A stretch of 64,000 bases of DNA, taken from contig NZ_JAAIKD010000005.1 in assembly GCF_010820555.1 (NCBI RefSeq), positions 248,001 to 312,000 on the forward strand, read 5' to 3'. The notes beneath the pieces were generated by a model. That model made no database searches. It was not told where the DNA came from and saw only the letters and a list, made by a program, of their open reading frames with translations. Position numbers and translations under genes: made by a program. This DNA comes from Psychroflexus aurantiacus. Lineage in GTDB: Bacteria > Bacteroidota > Bacteroidia > Flavobacteriales > Flavobacteriaceae. Below, one piece after another: positions 18,371-25,586 of this stretch. Every line of letters starts with the position of its first letter. Position 1 is the stretch's first letter.

Positions 18371-18633
18371 TATTTGGAGGATTTGGGCTTAAGTAAAATA
18401 GCGTAAACTTCAATGCCGAAGCCAATCAAAACCAAAGTAGGCGCAAGACGAATACGTCTCCAGCTGAATATTTCAGGGTTATATACATTAGGGTCATCGC
18501 TGCCGCCACCTGCCATGAGGATAAATCCAAGGGCAATGACTGCCAGACCAATCACCATAAATTTATAATTCTTTTTCTCAAAGATGAATTTCTCGTTGGC
18601 CTTTGCTTCTTTTTTACGCTTACTTTCTCCCAT
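18370..18633 (-). CDS. DUF3098 small membrane protein
   Basis: 87 residues with a basic cytoplasmic N-terminus and two hydrophobic segments separated by GGGSDDPNVYNPEIFSWRRI, typical of DUF3098. The family regularly sits between ftsX and uppP in Bacteroidota. Function unknown; the context suggests envelope growth. Confidence 0.85.
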   Translation of the reverse strand: MGESKRKKEAKANEKFIFEKKNYKFMVIGLAVIALGFILMAGGGSDDPNVYNPEIFSWRRIRLAPTLVLIGFGIEVYAILLKPKSSK

Positions 18634-18634
18634 A

Positions 18635-19513
18635 TCAATAGTACAATTCGTCAGTTTTTAAATTTAAAAAGCGCTGAGTTGCAAAATACGTACTCAACCA
18701 GGAAATCAGAATGCCAAGCACAAGGACACCAGCAAAAATGCCTGCCAGCAAAACCTCGTCACTTATAAGTTTCAGTTCAGGAAAACTTTTATCGAGATAA
18801 TACAGGACTACGGCCATTCCTATCAACGAAATCGACGAGCCTATAATACCGAGTTTTACGCTTTTCAGGATAAAAGGACGGCGTATAAAGCGCTTGGTAG
18901 CTCCCACCATCTGCATGGTTTTTATCGTAAATCGCTTGGCGTACACCGACAGTCGTATCGAACTGTTGATGAGCAATACTGCGATAAAAGTGAGCAGTCC
19001 ACTAACCGCCAGAATCCAAAAACTCAGGCGTTTGATATTGTCATTGAGAAGAGCAATCAGCGGTTTGTCATAAATGATTTCATCCACAAATTCCTTTTCA
19101 CCCAGATCTCTCGAAATCTCAGCGATTTTCGTTTCAGATACATAATCGGCATTGAAATACACATCGATTGAATTTTGCAGGGGGTTATACCCCAGAAACT
19201 CCATAAAATCCTCACCGATTTCTTCGCTATATGCCTTAGCCGCCTCTTCCTTGGAGACAAACTCAATGCTCTTGGTGTATTCGGAAAGGGCCAGAGACTT
19301 CTGCAACTGGTCGATTTCCACTTCCTTGGCGGTGTCTTTGAGGTAGATGGTTAAGGCGATTTGCTCCTTAAAATGGTCGGCTACTTTTTTGGTGTTTAGC
19401 ACCAGCAGGGCCAATAATCCAACCAAAAACAACACCAAAGCAATACTGATCACCACCGAAAAGTAGGAGGTAATCAATCGTCGTTTTTGGTATTTTTCAA
19501 AAGAGGTAGCCAC
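18635..19513 (-). CDS. ftsX: Cell-division protein FtsX-like permease
   Basis: 292 residues: N-terminal transmembrane helix, periplasmic loop (about 50-160), then three C-terminal helices with the FtsX-like motif around MVGATKRFIRRPFILKS. It works with FtsE to control peptidoglycan hydrolysis at the septum; ftsE is not adjacent, as is usual in Bacteroidota. First gene of its operon. Confidence 0.9.
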   Translation of the reverse strand: MATSFEKYQKRRLITSYFSVVISIALVLFLVGLLALLVLNTKKVADHFKEQIALTIYLKDTAKEVEIDQLQKSLALSEYTKSIEFVSKEEAAKAYSEEIGEDFMEFLGYNPLQNSIDVYFNADYVSETKIAEISRDLGEKEFVDEIIYDKPLIALLNDNIKRLSFWILAVSGLLTFIAVLLINSSIRLSVYAKRFTIKTMQMVGATKRFIRRPFILKSVKLGIIGSSISLIGMAVVLYYLDKSFPELKLISDEVLLAGIFAGVLVLGILISWLSTYFATQRFLNLKTDELYY

Positions 19514-19579
19514 GCCGTAAATTTTGGTAAAAATATAAAACTAAAGCATTATAACGTCACTTGCACATATTAATTTCAT

Positions 19580-19723
19580 GGGCGCTTTTACCCGCTATCC
19601 GCTACAACTCCTCAGACCTCACTTCCAGGTCTGGAGCTTGCCGCGGCTTTTCCTCCGGTCAAGCGCTTCAAGCTAGACCTGGAGCGTTTGGTCTTTCGGG
19701 GTTTCCACTCCTATCGGGAGCGC
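19580..19723. repeat. GC-rich intergenic repeat element
   Basis: A 144-bp GC-rich block in AT-rich surroundings, starting GGGCGC and ending GAGCGC. It contains nested inverted segments (CCAGGTCTGGAGCTTG against CAAGCTAGACCTGG) and runs such as CCGCTACAACTCCTCA. This resembles the dispersed GGGCGTT...AACGC-type intergenic repeats of Flavobacteriia. No credible gene is in it. The flanks to 19811 hold only AT-rich leader sequence. Confidence 0.6.
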
Positions 19724-19811
19724 AAATAAAATTTAACATTTAGTTCATAAACCACGCGCTACAACATTAAAATAAAATCTATTTTAGCATCAACTAATCA
19801 ACTACTTAACT

Positions 19812-20378
19812 ATGAAATCATTCAACACCCTTGTTTTATTACTTTGCTTCACATTTTGTATTGCTCAAAACGATGAAAAACCATCAGCAACAGATTTAAG
19901 TTCCCAAACTAATTACGAAAAAGTTCACGAGTTGAGATTGGGAGCCTTTAAACTTTTAGCCGGGGGGTTTTTAGACATTAGTTATGAGTATATCAATTCT
20001 ACTGATTCTGGTCTTGGGGTTTCGCTGATGCTAAATCTTGATGATGCAATCGAGACTGAAAAACTCGGTCTTATTCCATATTATAGGTTTTATTTTGGTG
20101 ACAATCCAGAATTTAAAGGGCATGGATTTTTTGTTGAGGCCTTTACTTATTTTTACACTGGAGATCAATATGAATATTATTTCAGTCAACAAGGGAATAG
20201 CGTTATAGAGGATGACTCTTTTTTCGATGTGGCTCCGGGATTTGCTGTAGGTTCTAAATGGATCAATTCCGGCGGATTTTTATTTCAAATCAAATTCGGT
20301 ATCGGCAGGAATTTATTAAGTAATAGTCCTGATGAGTTTGTTGGTATCGGAGATTTTTATGTGGGTTATAGATTTTAA
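19812..20378 (+). CDS. Secreted protein, probable small outer-membrane beta-barrel
   Basis: 188 residues: signal peptide (MKSFNTLVLLLCFTFCIAQ) and alternating amphipathic strands ending in FYVGYRF, an aromatic C-terminus typical of outer-membrane barrels. Resembles DUF3575-like lipid/porin-type barrels, but the family is not certain. Monocistronic, followed by a strong terminator. Confidence 0.65.
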   Translation: MKSFNTLVLLLCFTFCIAQNDEKPSATDLSSQTNYEKVHELRLGAFKLLAGGFLDISYEYINSTDSGLGVSLMLNLDDAIETEKLGLIPYYRFYFGDNPEFKGHGFFVEAFTYFYTGDQYEYYFSQQGNSVIEDDSFFDVAPGFAVGSKWINSGGFLFQIKFGIGRNLLSNSPDEFVGIGDFYVGYRF

Positions 20379-20407
20379 GGTTTCTTAGGTTAAATTCAAT
20401 AAGCAGA

Positions 20408-20447
20408 AAAAGACCTGTTAAGTTTCAAAAATCTAACAGGTCTTTTT
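20408..20447. terminator. Bidirectional terminator
   Basis: 13-bp stem AAAAGACCTGTTA / TAACAGGTCTTTT with a 13-nt loop and T runs on both strands, between two convergent genes. Confidence 0.88.
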
Positions 20448-20460
20448 AAATTGGAAACCA

Positions 20461-21612
20461 TCACTTATTCATCATTTCATAAGCTTCATCGATGTATAAT
20501 GAAATATCCATGGTATAAGCCCCAATGCCGGCATCCGGAGATTTTTGATGTCCCAGGCGCACTATAATCACATCATCCTCGGGTTGTACGATGACGTATT
20601 GACCCAGATGTCCGCGCATCATAAAAAAGTCCTTGTCGTTTTGGGTTTTAAGCCACCAGCCATATCCATATTGCGGACTGGAGGGGAAACGGGGTTTTAG
20701 GGAGGTTGCCACAAAAGCAGAATCCAGGAGTTGCTCTCCATTCCATGTTCCATGGTCTTTGTATAACTTTCCAAAACGCGCAAAATCTTTCGCATTGCTG
20801 GCTAGGCAGCAGTAGGCTTTCACCATATCTTCCTCAGCGCTATCCACCTGCCATAAGGCTGAATTCTGACTTCCCAAAGGTTTCCAGAAACTATCGCTTA
20901 AATAATCGTACATTTTTTTCCCTGTCGCCTTTTCAATAAGCATGGCCAGCATCTGGGTATCTCCGCTGGCGTATTTGAAAGCCTGCCCGGGAGTGGTTTC
21001 CATCTCCAGACCATTGATGACTTTCCGTAAATCATCATCAAAATAAGCCCGTGTCGTAATGGATAAAGGCGAATAGTATGCTTCGTCCCAGTTGGTGCCC
21101 GATGCCATACTCGATAAATCACCTACCGTCATTTTTGAGGCTTCACCCTCACAAAAGGCAGGTAAAAAATCACACACCGGTTGCTCTAAGCTTTCGATGT
21201 GGCCTTCCATAATCGCTTTGCCCAGCAAACCGGACACATAACTCTTAGCCATGGAAAAGGAATTCGATTTGGAGTTGGCGTCATACCCATCATAGTAGTT
21301 TTCAAACCAGATGCTGTCGTTTTTAATGATCACATAAGCAACGGTTCCCCAGTCTTTATTTGCTTCCTGCAATGCTGAGGTTTCAGCAACCGAATTATAG
21401 GCTTTGTGTTTTGGCCAGGCCTGAGGTGTTCCCTTCTCGATAACCCGGTTGTCAAAGCGCTCGTAATCCTCTAAAAAGGCTGTGGTATGTCCCTGCAAAT
21501 AAATGGTGCGCACTGCTTTGATCAGGTAATCGGTGTCTGTGACATAAAGTGTAACTATGAGTAAGCCAAAAAGGATTACAACTACTTTCAGAAGGTTCTT
21601 TATGAATTTCAT
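20461..21612 (-). CDS. Serine hydrolase, class C beta-lactamase family
   Basis: 383 residues with an N-terminal membrane/signal segment. The active-site motifs are complete: SMAK (SxxK), KYASG (YxS) and RGHLGQ (HxG). Such periplasmic enzymes act as esterases or peptidases on D-amino-acid peptides; lactamase activity cannot be claimed. Monocistronic. The 308-bp gap upstream (21613-21920) shows only a short CTGCC/GGCAGG-type palindrome near 21740. Confidence 0.85.
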   Translation of the reverse strand: MKFIKNLLKVVVILFGLLIVTLYVTDTDYLIKAVRTIYLQGHTTAFLEDYERFDNRVIEKGTPQAWPKHKAYNSVAETSALQEANKDWGTVAYVIIKNDSIWFENYYDGYDANSKSNSFSMAKSYVSGLLGKAIMEGHIESLEQPVCDFLPAFCEGEASKMTVGDLSSMASGTNWDEAYYSPLSITTRAYFDDDLRKVINGLEMETTPGQAFKYASGDTQMLAMLIEKATGKKMYDYLSDSFWKPLGSQNSALWQVDSAEEDMVKAYCCLASNAKDFARFGKLYKDHGTWNGEQLLDSAFVATSLKPRFPSSPQYGYGWWLKTQNDKDFFMMRGHLGQYVIVQPEDDVIIVRLGHQKSPDAGIGAYTMDISLYIDEAYEMMNK

Positions 21613-21920
21613 TAAAAAAAGTTTAGGAACTAAATATAGAAATTAAAAGCAGAACGATGTATTTCTGAAGTGAATTCAAATCAAAATGATTTTCGTTCTT
21701 TTTCAACCATAATAGCATAAGCGTGAGCCAGTCTGCCGTAAAAGGCAGGCTTGCGCCAGCGGGAGATGGTGGATATTTGCTGAAGCGAGGAATTCAAAAA
21801 CCCATTCCAGATTAACTTAACCTATTTTCTATATCATACTTCGTCCTTTTAATATTGTACTTTGTGCTGGGAGTTAAACCCATATATATTAGTTTTGCCA
21901 TTTGCAAATAGCATTTCATT

Positions 21921-24900
21921 ATGGCATACGATTATAAGGCAATAGAACAAAAATGGCAGAAGCACTGGGCCAAAGAACAGACTTTCAAAGCCAGACAGCC
22001 ACAGGACTTTACAGGAGAGCCCAAACCTCCGTTTTATGTTTTGGACATGTTCCCTTATCCTTCGGGAGCAGGTCTTCACGTCGGTCATCCCCTGGGTTAT
22101 ATTGCCAGTGATATCTATGCGCGTTACAAAAGGCATTCGGGTTACAATGTCCTGCACCCGCAGGGCTACGATTCCTTTGGCTTACCAGCCGAGCAGTATG
22201 CGATCCAGACGGGTCAGCACCCTGCCAAAACCACCGAAACCAACATTAAACGCTACAGAGAGCAACTCGACAAGATCGGTTTTTCCTTCGACTGGAGTCG
22301 GGAAGTACGCACCAGCGATCCCAAGTATTACAAGTGGACACAATGGATTTTTATCCAGTTGTTTGAAAGCTGGTATGACGAAGCCGCTCAGAAGTCCAAA
22401 CCGATTTCAGACCTGGTTCAGATGTTTGAAAAGGAAGGAAATTCAGGAGTACAGGCGGTTTGCAATGACGATACAGCAGAATTCTCTGCTGAAGACTGGA
22501 ATGCGTTTTCAGAAGATGAGAAGGAACAGCACCTGCTTAATTACAGACTGACCTATCTCGCTGAAACCGAAGTCAACTGGTGTCCGGCTTTAGGAACGGT
22601 TTTGGCCAATGATGAAATCGTCAACGGCGTCTCCGAACGCGGAGGACATCCAGTGGTGAGGAAGAAAATGAAGCAGTGGAGCATGCGTATTTCTGCTTTT
22701 GCAGAACGTTTGCTTTCAGGGTTAGACGATCTGGACTGGAGCGAGAGCCTGAAGGAAACCCAGAAAAACTGGATCGGTAAATCGGTTGGTGCGCTAGTCA
22801 AATTCCCCATCCTATCCTTCCCGAAAGGGGAAGAGAATACCAAATCCGGTTACATGACAGGGAGTAATAATTCGTATTTACTCCTGGAAAAAGCTAAAGA
22901 AAATCGGAATCATCCAACCGAAGCTGAAAAAGCACTTTGGACTCAACTTCGAGGTAAAAAGCTGTCAGGCTATAAGTTTAAACAGCAACATCTCATAGGG
23001 GATTATATTGCTGATTTTGTTTGTTTATCCAAGTCTTTGGTGATAGAAGTTGATGGTGGATATCACAATGAAACCAAGGAGTACGATGAAGAATCTACTG
23101 AATTTTTAAATAGTAAAGGATTTGAAGTTATTCGTTTCAAAAATGAAGAAGTCATTGGAAACATAGATGAAGTCCTCGAGCAAATACAAAACAAACTGGA
23201 TAGCTTACCATCCTATAAGAAAAATCAAACTTCTAAAACGAGCGAAGCCAGTATCGATAAAAAACCCCTTTCCTTGGGAGAGGGGCAGGGGGAGAGGACT
23301 ATCTCAGCTTTTACGACAAGACCCGACACGATTTTTGGAGTATCCTTTATCACCCTAGCTCCGGAGCATGACTTGGTGAGTGAGATCACGACCCCGGAAC
23401 AAAGAGAAGCGGTGGATACGTATGTAAAAGCTGCAGCCAGGCGAAGCGAACGCGAGCGTATGGCGGATGTGAAAAGCATTACCGGAGTCTTTACCGGTGC
23501 TTTCGCTGAGCATCCTCTAACCCATAAACCCATTCCGATCTGGATTGGAGATTATGTACTGGCCAGCTATGGAACCGGCGCTGTGATGGCGGTACCCTGT
23601 GGGGATCAGCGCGATCATGATTTTGCCAAACACTTTGATATTCCTATCCCTAACGTATTTGAAGGCATCGATATCTCTGAAGAAGCCTATACCGATAAAA
23701 CCAATGCCACCAAGATTGCCAATTCAGACTTTCTGAATGGTTTAGGTGTTCTGGAAGCCATCCCTAAGGCGATTAAAGCCCTGGCCGATATGGGTGCAGG
23801 AGATAAAAAAATCAACTATAGATTACGGGATGCTGTGTTCTCGAGACAGCGCTACTGGGGAGAACCATTTCCCGTGTATTACGTCAACGATCTGCCTAAG
23901 ATGATAGCTGAGCAACATCTGCCTTTAGAACTTCCGGAAGTAGAAAAATACCTGCCTACAGAAGATGGTGCCCCCCCTTTGGGAAGAGCTACCGATTGGG
24001 CCTGGGATACAGAGGCCAATCAAGTGGTATCTAATGTTAAGATCGATCACAAGAGCGTTTTTCCTCTCGAATTGAACACCATGCCCGGCTGGGCGGGAAG
24101 TTCCTGGTATCTGTTCCGCTATATGGAAGAGCAGAACAATCGCGACCAGCATATCGCTTCAGAAGAAGCTTTGAATTACTGGAAAAACGTTGACCTATAT
24201 ATTGGGGGAAGCGAACACGCCACGGGCCACTTATTATACTCTCGCTTCTGGACCAAATTCCTGAACGACAGAGGGGTCTTGCCGGTAGAGGAACCTTTTA
24301 AAAAGCTGATTAATCAGGGGATGATTCTGGGAGAAAGCGCTTTTGTCTATAGATGGAATTTAAATGTGAGAGGGGATAACTCCAAAACAATCTTTGTTTC
24401 AAAATCAATTATCGATAAAAGTATTGAAAGAGGAATAAATTTAATTGATTATAGCGAAGCTTTTGCTAGTCAAGTATACAATATTCTGGATGGAGATCAA
24501 TTGATTTCTTCTAAAACTCAAATTTCTCATTTTTCACCCTTACACGTCGATGTTTCTTTAGTCAACACCTCAAATCAACTTGATATTGAAGGTTTAAAGA
24601 AAATAAAACCAGAGTTTAAAGACGCTCATTTCATCACCAATGAAGATGGAAAATTTTTGGTTTCTCGCGAAGTCGAAAAAATGTCGAAATCCAAATTCAA
24701 CGTGGTCAATCCGGACGATGTGTGCGAGGAGTACGGCGCCGACAGCTTACGGCTTTACGAAATGTTTCTTGGTCCCATAGAACAGGCGAAGCCCTGGAAT
24801 ACTGCCGGACTTTCGGGTGTGCATAACTTCCTGAAAAAGCTCTGGAAGTTGTATTCCTCCCAAGACCCCTCTCAAGGAGGGGAGTCTGATTTTCAGATTT

Positions 24901-25379
24901 CAAATCAGCCTGCATCTAAAGAGTCTTTAAAGACCTTGCATAAAACCATTAAAAAAGTCACCCAGGATATTGAAGACTTTAGCTTCAACACCTCGGTGTC
25001 TACTTTTATGATCTGCGTGAACGAACTGACTCAGCAAAAATGCAATTCGAGAGAAATCCTTGAACCTCTCGCCGTTTTGATTTCACCCTATGCGCCACAT
25101 ATCGCCGAGGAATTGTGGGAAGGTCTGGGTCATTCAGAAGGTATTTCGGAAGTGGACTATCCTCTATTTGAAGAAAAACACCTGAAGGAAGATTCTAAAA
25201 CCTATCCGATTTCCTTCAACGGGAAAATGCGCTTTACCATGGATTTATCGCTGGACCTCAGCAAAGATGACATCGAAGAAATCGTGATGGCCGATGAACG
25301 CACCCAAAAACAACTGGAAGGCAGAACCCCTAAAAAGGTGATTATTGTGCCTGGCAAGATTGTGAATATTGTGGGGTGA
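21921..25379 (+). CDS. leuS: Leucyl-tRNA synthetase with in-frame nuclease-domain insertion
   Basis: 1152 residues. Class I motifs are intact: HVGHPLGYIASD (HIGH) and VEKMSKSKFN (KMSKS). The CP1 editing domain has TTRPDTIFGV and the Bacteroidota-type extra segment before KMSKS. About 167 residues (295-461, nt 22803-23303) are inserted just before the TTRPDT editing motif. They hold a complete DUF559/Vsr-like PD-(D/E)XK domain flanked by palindromes. Removing the insert leaves about 985 residues, a plausible Bacteroidota length. A third palindrome lies near residue 982. Confidence 0.93.
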   Translation: MAYDYKAIEQKWQKHWAKEQTFKARQPQDFTGEPKPPFYVLDMFPYPSGAGLHVGHPLGYIASDIYARYKRHSGYNVLHPQGYDSFGLPAEQYAIQTGQHPAKTTETNIKRYREQLDKIGFSFDWSREVRTSDPKYYKWTQWIFIQLFESWYDEAAQKSKPISDLVQMFEKEGNSGVQAVCNDDTAEFSAEDWNAFSEDEKEQHLLNYRLTYLAETEVNWCPALGTVLANDEIVNGVSERGGHPVVRKKMKQWSMRISAFAERLLSGLDDLDWSESLKETQKNWIGKSVGALVKFPILSFPKGEENTKSGYMTGSNNSYLLLEKAKENRNHPTEAEKALWTQLRGKKLSGYKFKQQHLIGDYIADFVCLSKSLVIEVDGGYHNETKEYDEESTEFLNSKGFEVIRFKNEEVIGNIDEVLEQIQNKLDSLPSYKKNQTSKTSEASIDKKPLSLGEGQGERTISAFTTRPDTIFGVSFITLAPEHDLVSEITTPEQREAVDTYVKAAARRSERERMADVKSITGVFTGAFAEHPLTHKPIPIWIGDYVLASYGTGAVMAVPCGDQRDHDFAKHFDIPIPNVFEGIDISEEAYTDKTNATKIANSDFLNGLGVLEAIPKAIKALADMGAGDKKINYRLRDAVFSRQRYWGEPFPVYYVNDLPKMIAEQHLPLELPEVEKYLPTEDGAPPLGRATDWAWDTEANQVVSNVKIDHKSVFPLELNTMPGWAGSSWYLFRYMEEQNNRDQHIASEEALNYWKNVDLYIGGSEHATGHLLYSRFWTKFLNDRGVLPVEEPFKKLINQGMILGESAFVYRWNLNVRGDNSKTIFVSKSIIDKSIERGINLIDYSEAFASQVYNILDGDQLISSKTQISHFSPLHVDVSLVNTSNQLDIEGLKKIKPEFKDAHFITNEDGKFLVSREVEKMSKSKFNVVNPDDVCEEYGADSLRLYEMFLGPIEQAKPWNTAGLSGVHNFLKKLWKLYSSQDPSQGGESDFQISNQPASKESLKTLHKTIKKVTQDIEDFSFNTSVSTFMICVNELTQQKCNSREILEPLAVLISPYAPHIAEELWEGLGHSEGISEVDYPLFEEKHLKEDSKTYPISFNGKMRFTMDLSLDLSKDDIEEIVMADERTQKQLEGRTPKKVIIVPGKIVNIVG
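22803..23303 (+). mobile_element. In-frame repeat/DUF559 nuclease insertion inside leuS
   Basis: About 500 bp with no stop codon in the leuS frame. Left end: palindrome near 22817-22833 (CTTCCCGAAAGGGGAAG). Right end: CCCCTTTCCTTGGGAGAGGG palindrome at 23265-23285 followed by CAGGGGGAGAGG. Between them (residues about 328-430) is a DUF559 domain: HPTEAEKALWTQLR, YKFKQQHLIGDYIADF, then LVIEVDGGYH with the acidic residues expected of the PD-(D/E)XK core, and FEVIRFKNEEV. It appears to be a mobile palindrome-plus-nuclease unit fixed in a housekeeping gene. Confidence 0.75.
24864..24886. repeat. Third palindrome within leuS
   Basis: GACCCCTCTCAAGGAGGGG plus AGTC forms an imperfect hairpin in the leuS reading frame, coding DPSQGGES at about residue 982, in a variable linker before the anticodon-binding domain. 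It resembles the repeat ends at 22817 and 23265. Confidence 0.55.
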
Positions 25380-25400
25380 TTCTAAATGCTCTGGAGTAAA

Positions 25401-25429
25401 TGAGATGCTGAACTTGTTTCAGCGTCTCA
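25401..25429. repeat. REP-like palindrome (TGAAACAAGTTCAG type)
   Basis: TGAGATGCTGAAC and its near-complement TTTCAGCGTCTCA flank a short loop. This is the CTGAA/TTCAG class of dispersed Bacteroidota palindromes. It lies just downstream of leuS. Confidence 0.6.
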
Positions 25430-25471
25430 TTAACTCTAAAACTTTATTCATTTCTGCTAGATTTAAACTTG

Positions 25472-25522
25472 AACCTGAAATGAGCCTGCCTGCCTTAGTC
25501 ATCAGGCAGGCAGTTTCAGGTT
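25472..25522. repeat. Nested palindrome with CTGCCTGCC core
   Basis: Outer arms AACCTGAAA / TTTCAGGTT enclose inner arms CTGCCTGCC / GGCAGGCAG. It is the same composite type as at 30069-30114 and carries the same core as the palindrome inside the DUF6090 gene at 44374. Confidence 0.7.
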
Positions 25523-25553
25523 GACAAAAGCAATCGACTAAGATAGACTATAG

Positions 25554-25586
25554 ATACCCCGATGGCTCTGCCTCGGGGTATTTTTT
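25554..25586 (+). terminator. Rho-independent terminator downstream of leuS
   Basis: ATACCCCGA / TCGGGGTAT stem with a 10-nt loop followed by six T on the plus strand, abutting the end of convergent polA. There is no T run on the minus side. Confidence 0.75.

Noticed and set aside
19561-19743. 60-residue open frame over the GC-rich element
   Set aside because: Composition follows the repeat, with no signal or family; treated as non-coding repeat.
22803-23303. Intein in leuS
   Set aside because: No Cys/Ser at the N-terminal junction, no C-terminal HN-C/S/T, and no Hint-domain motifs; only a nuclease domain between palindromes.
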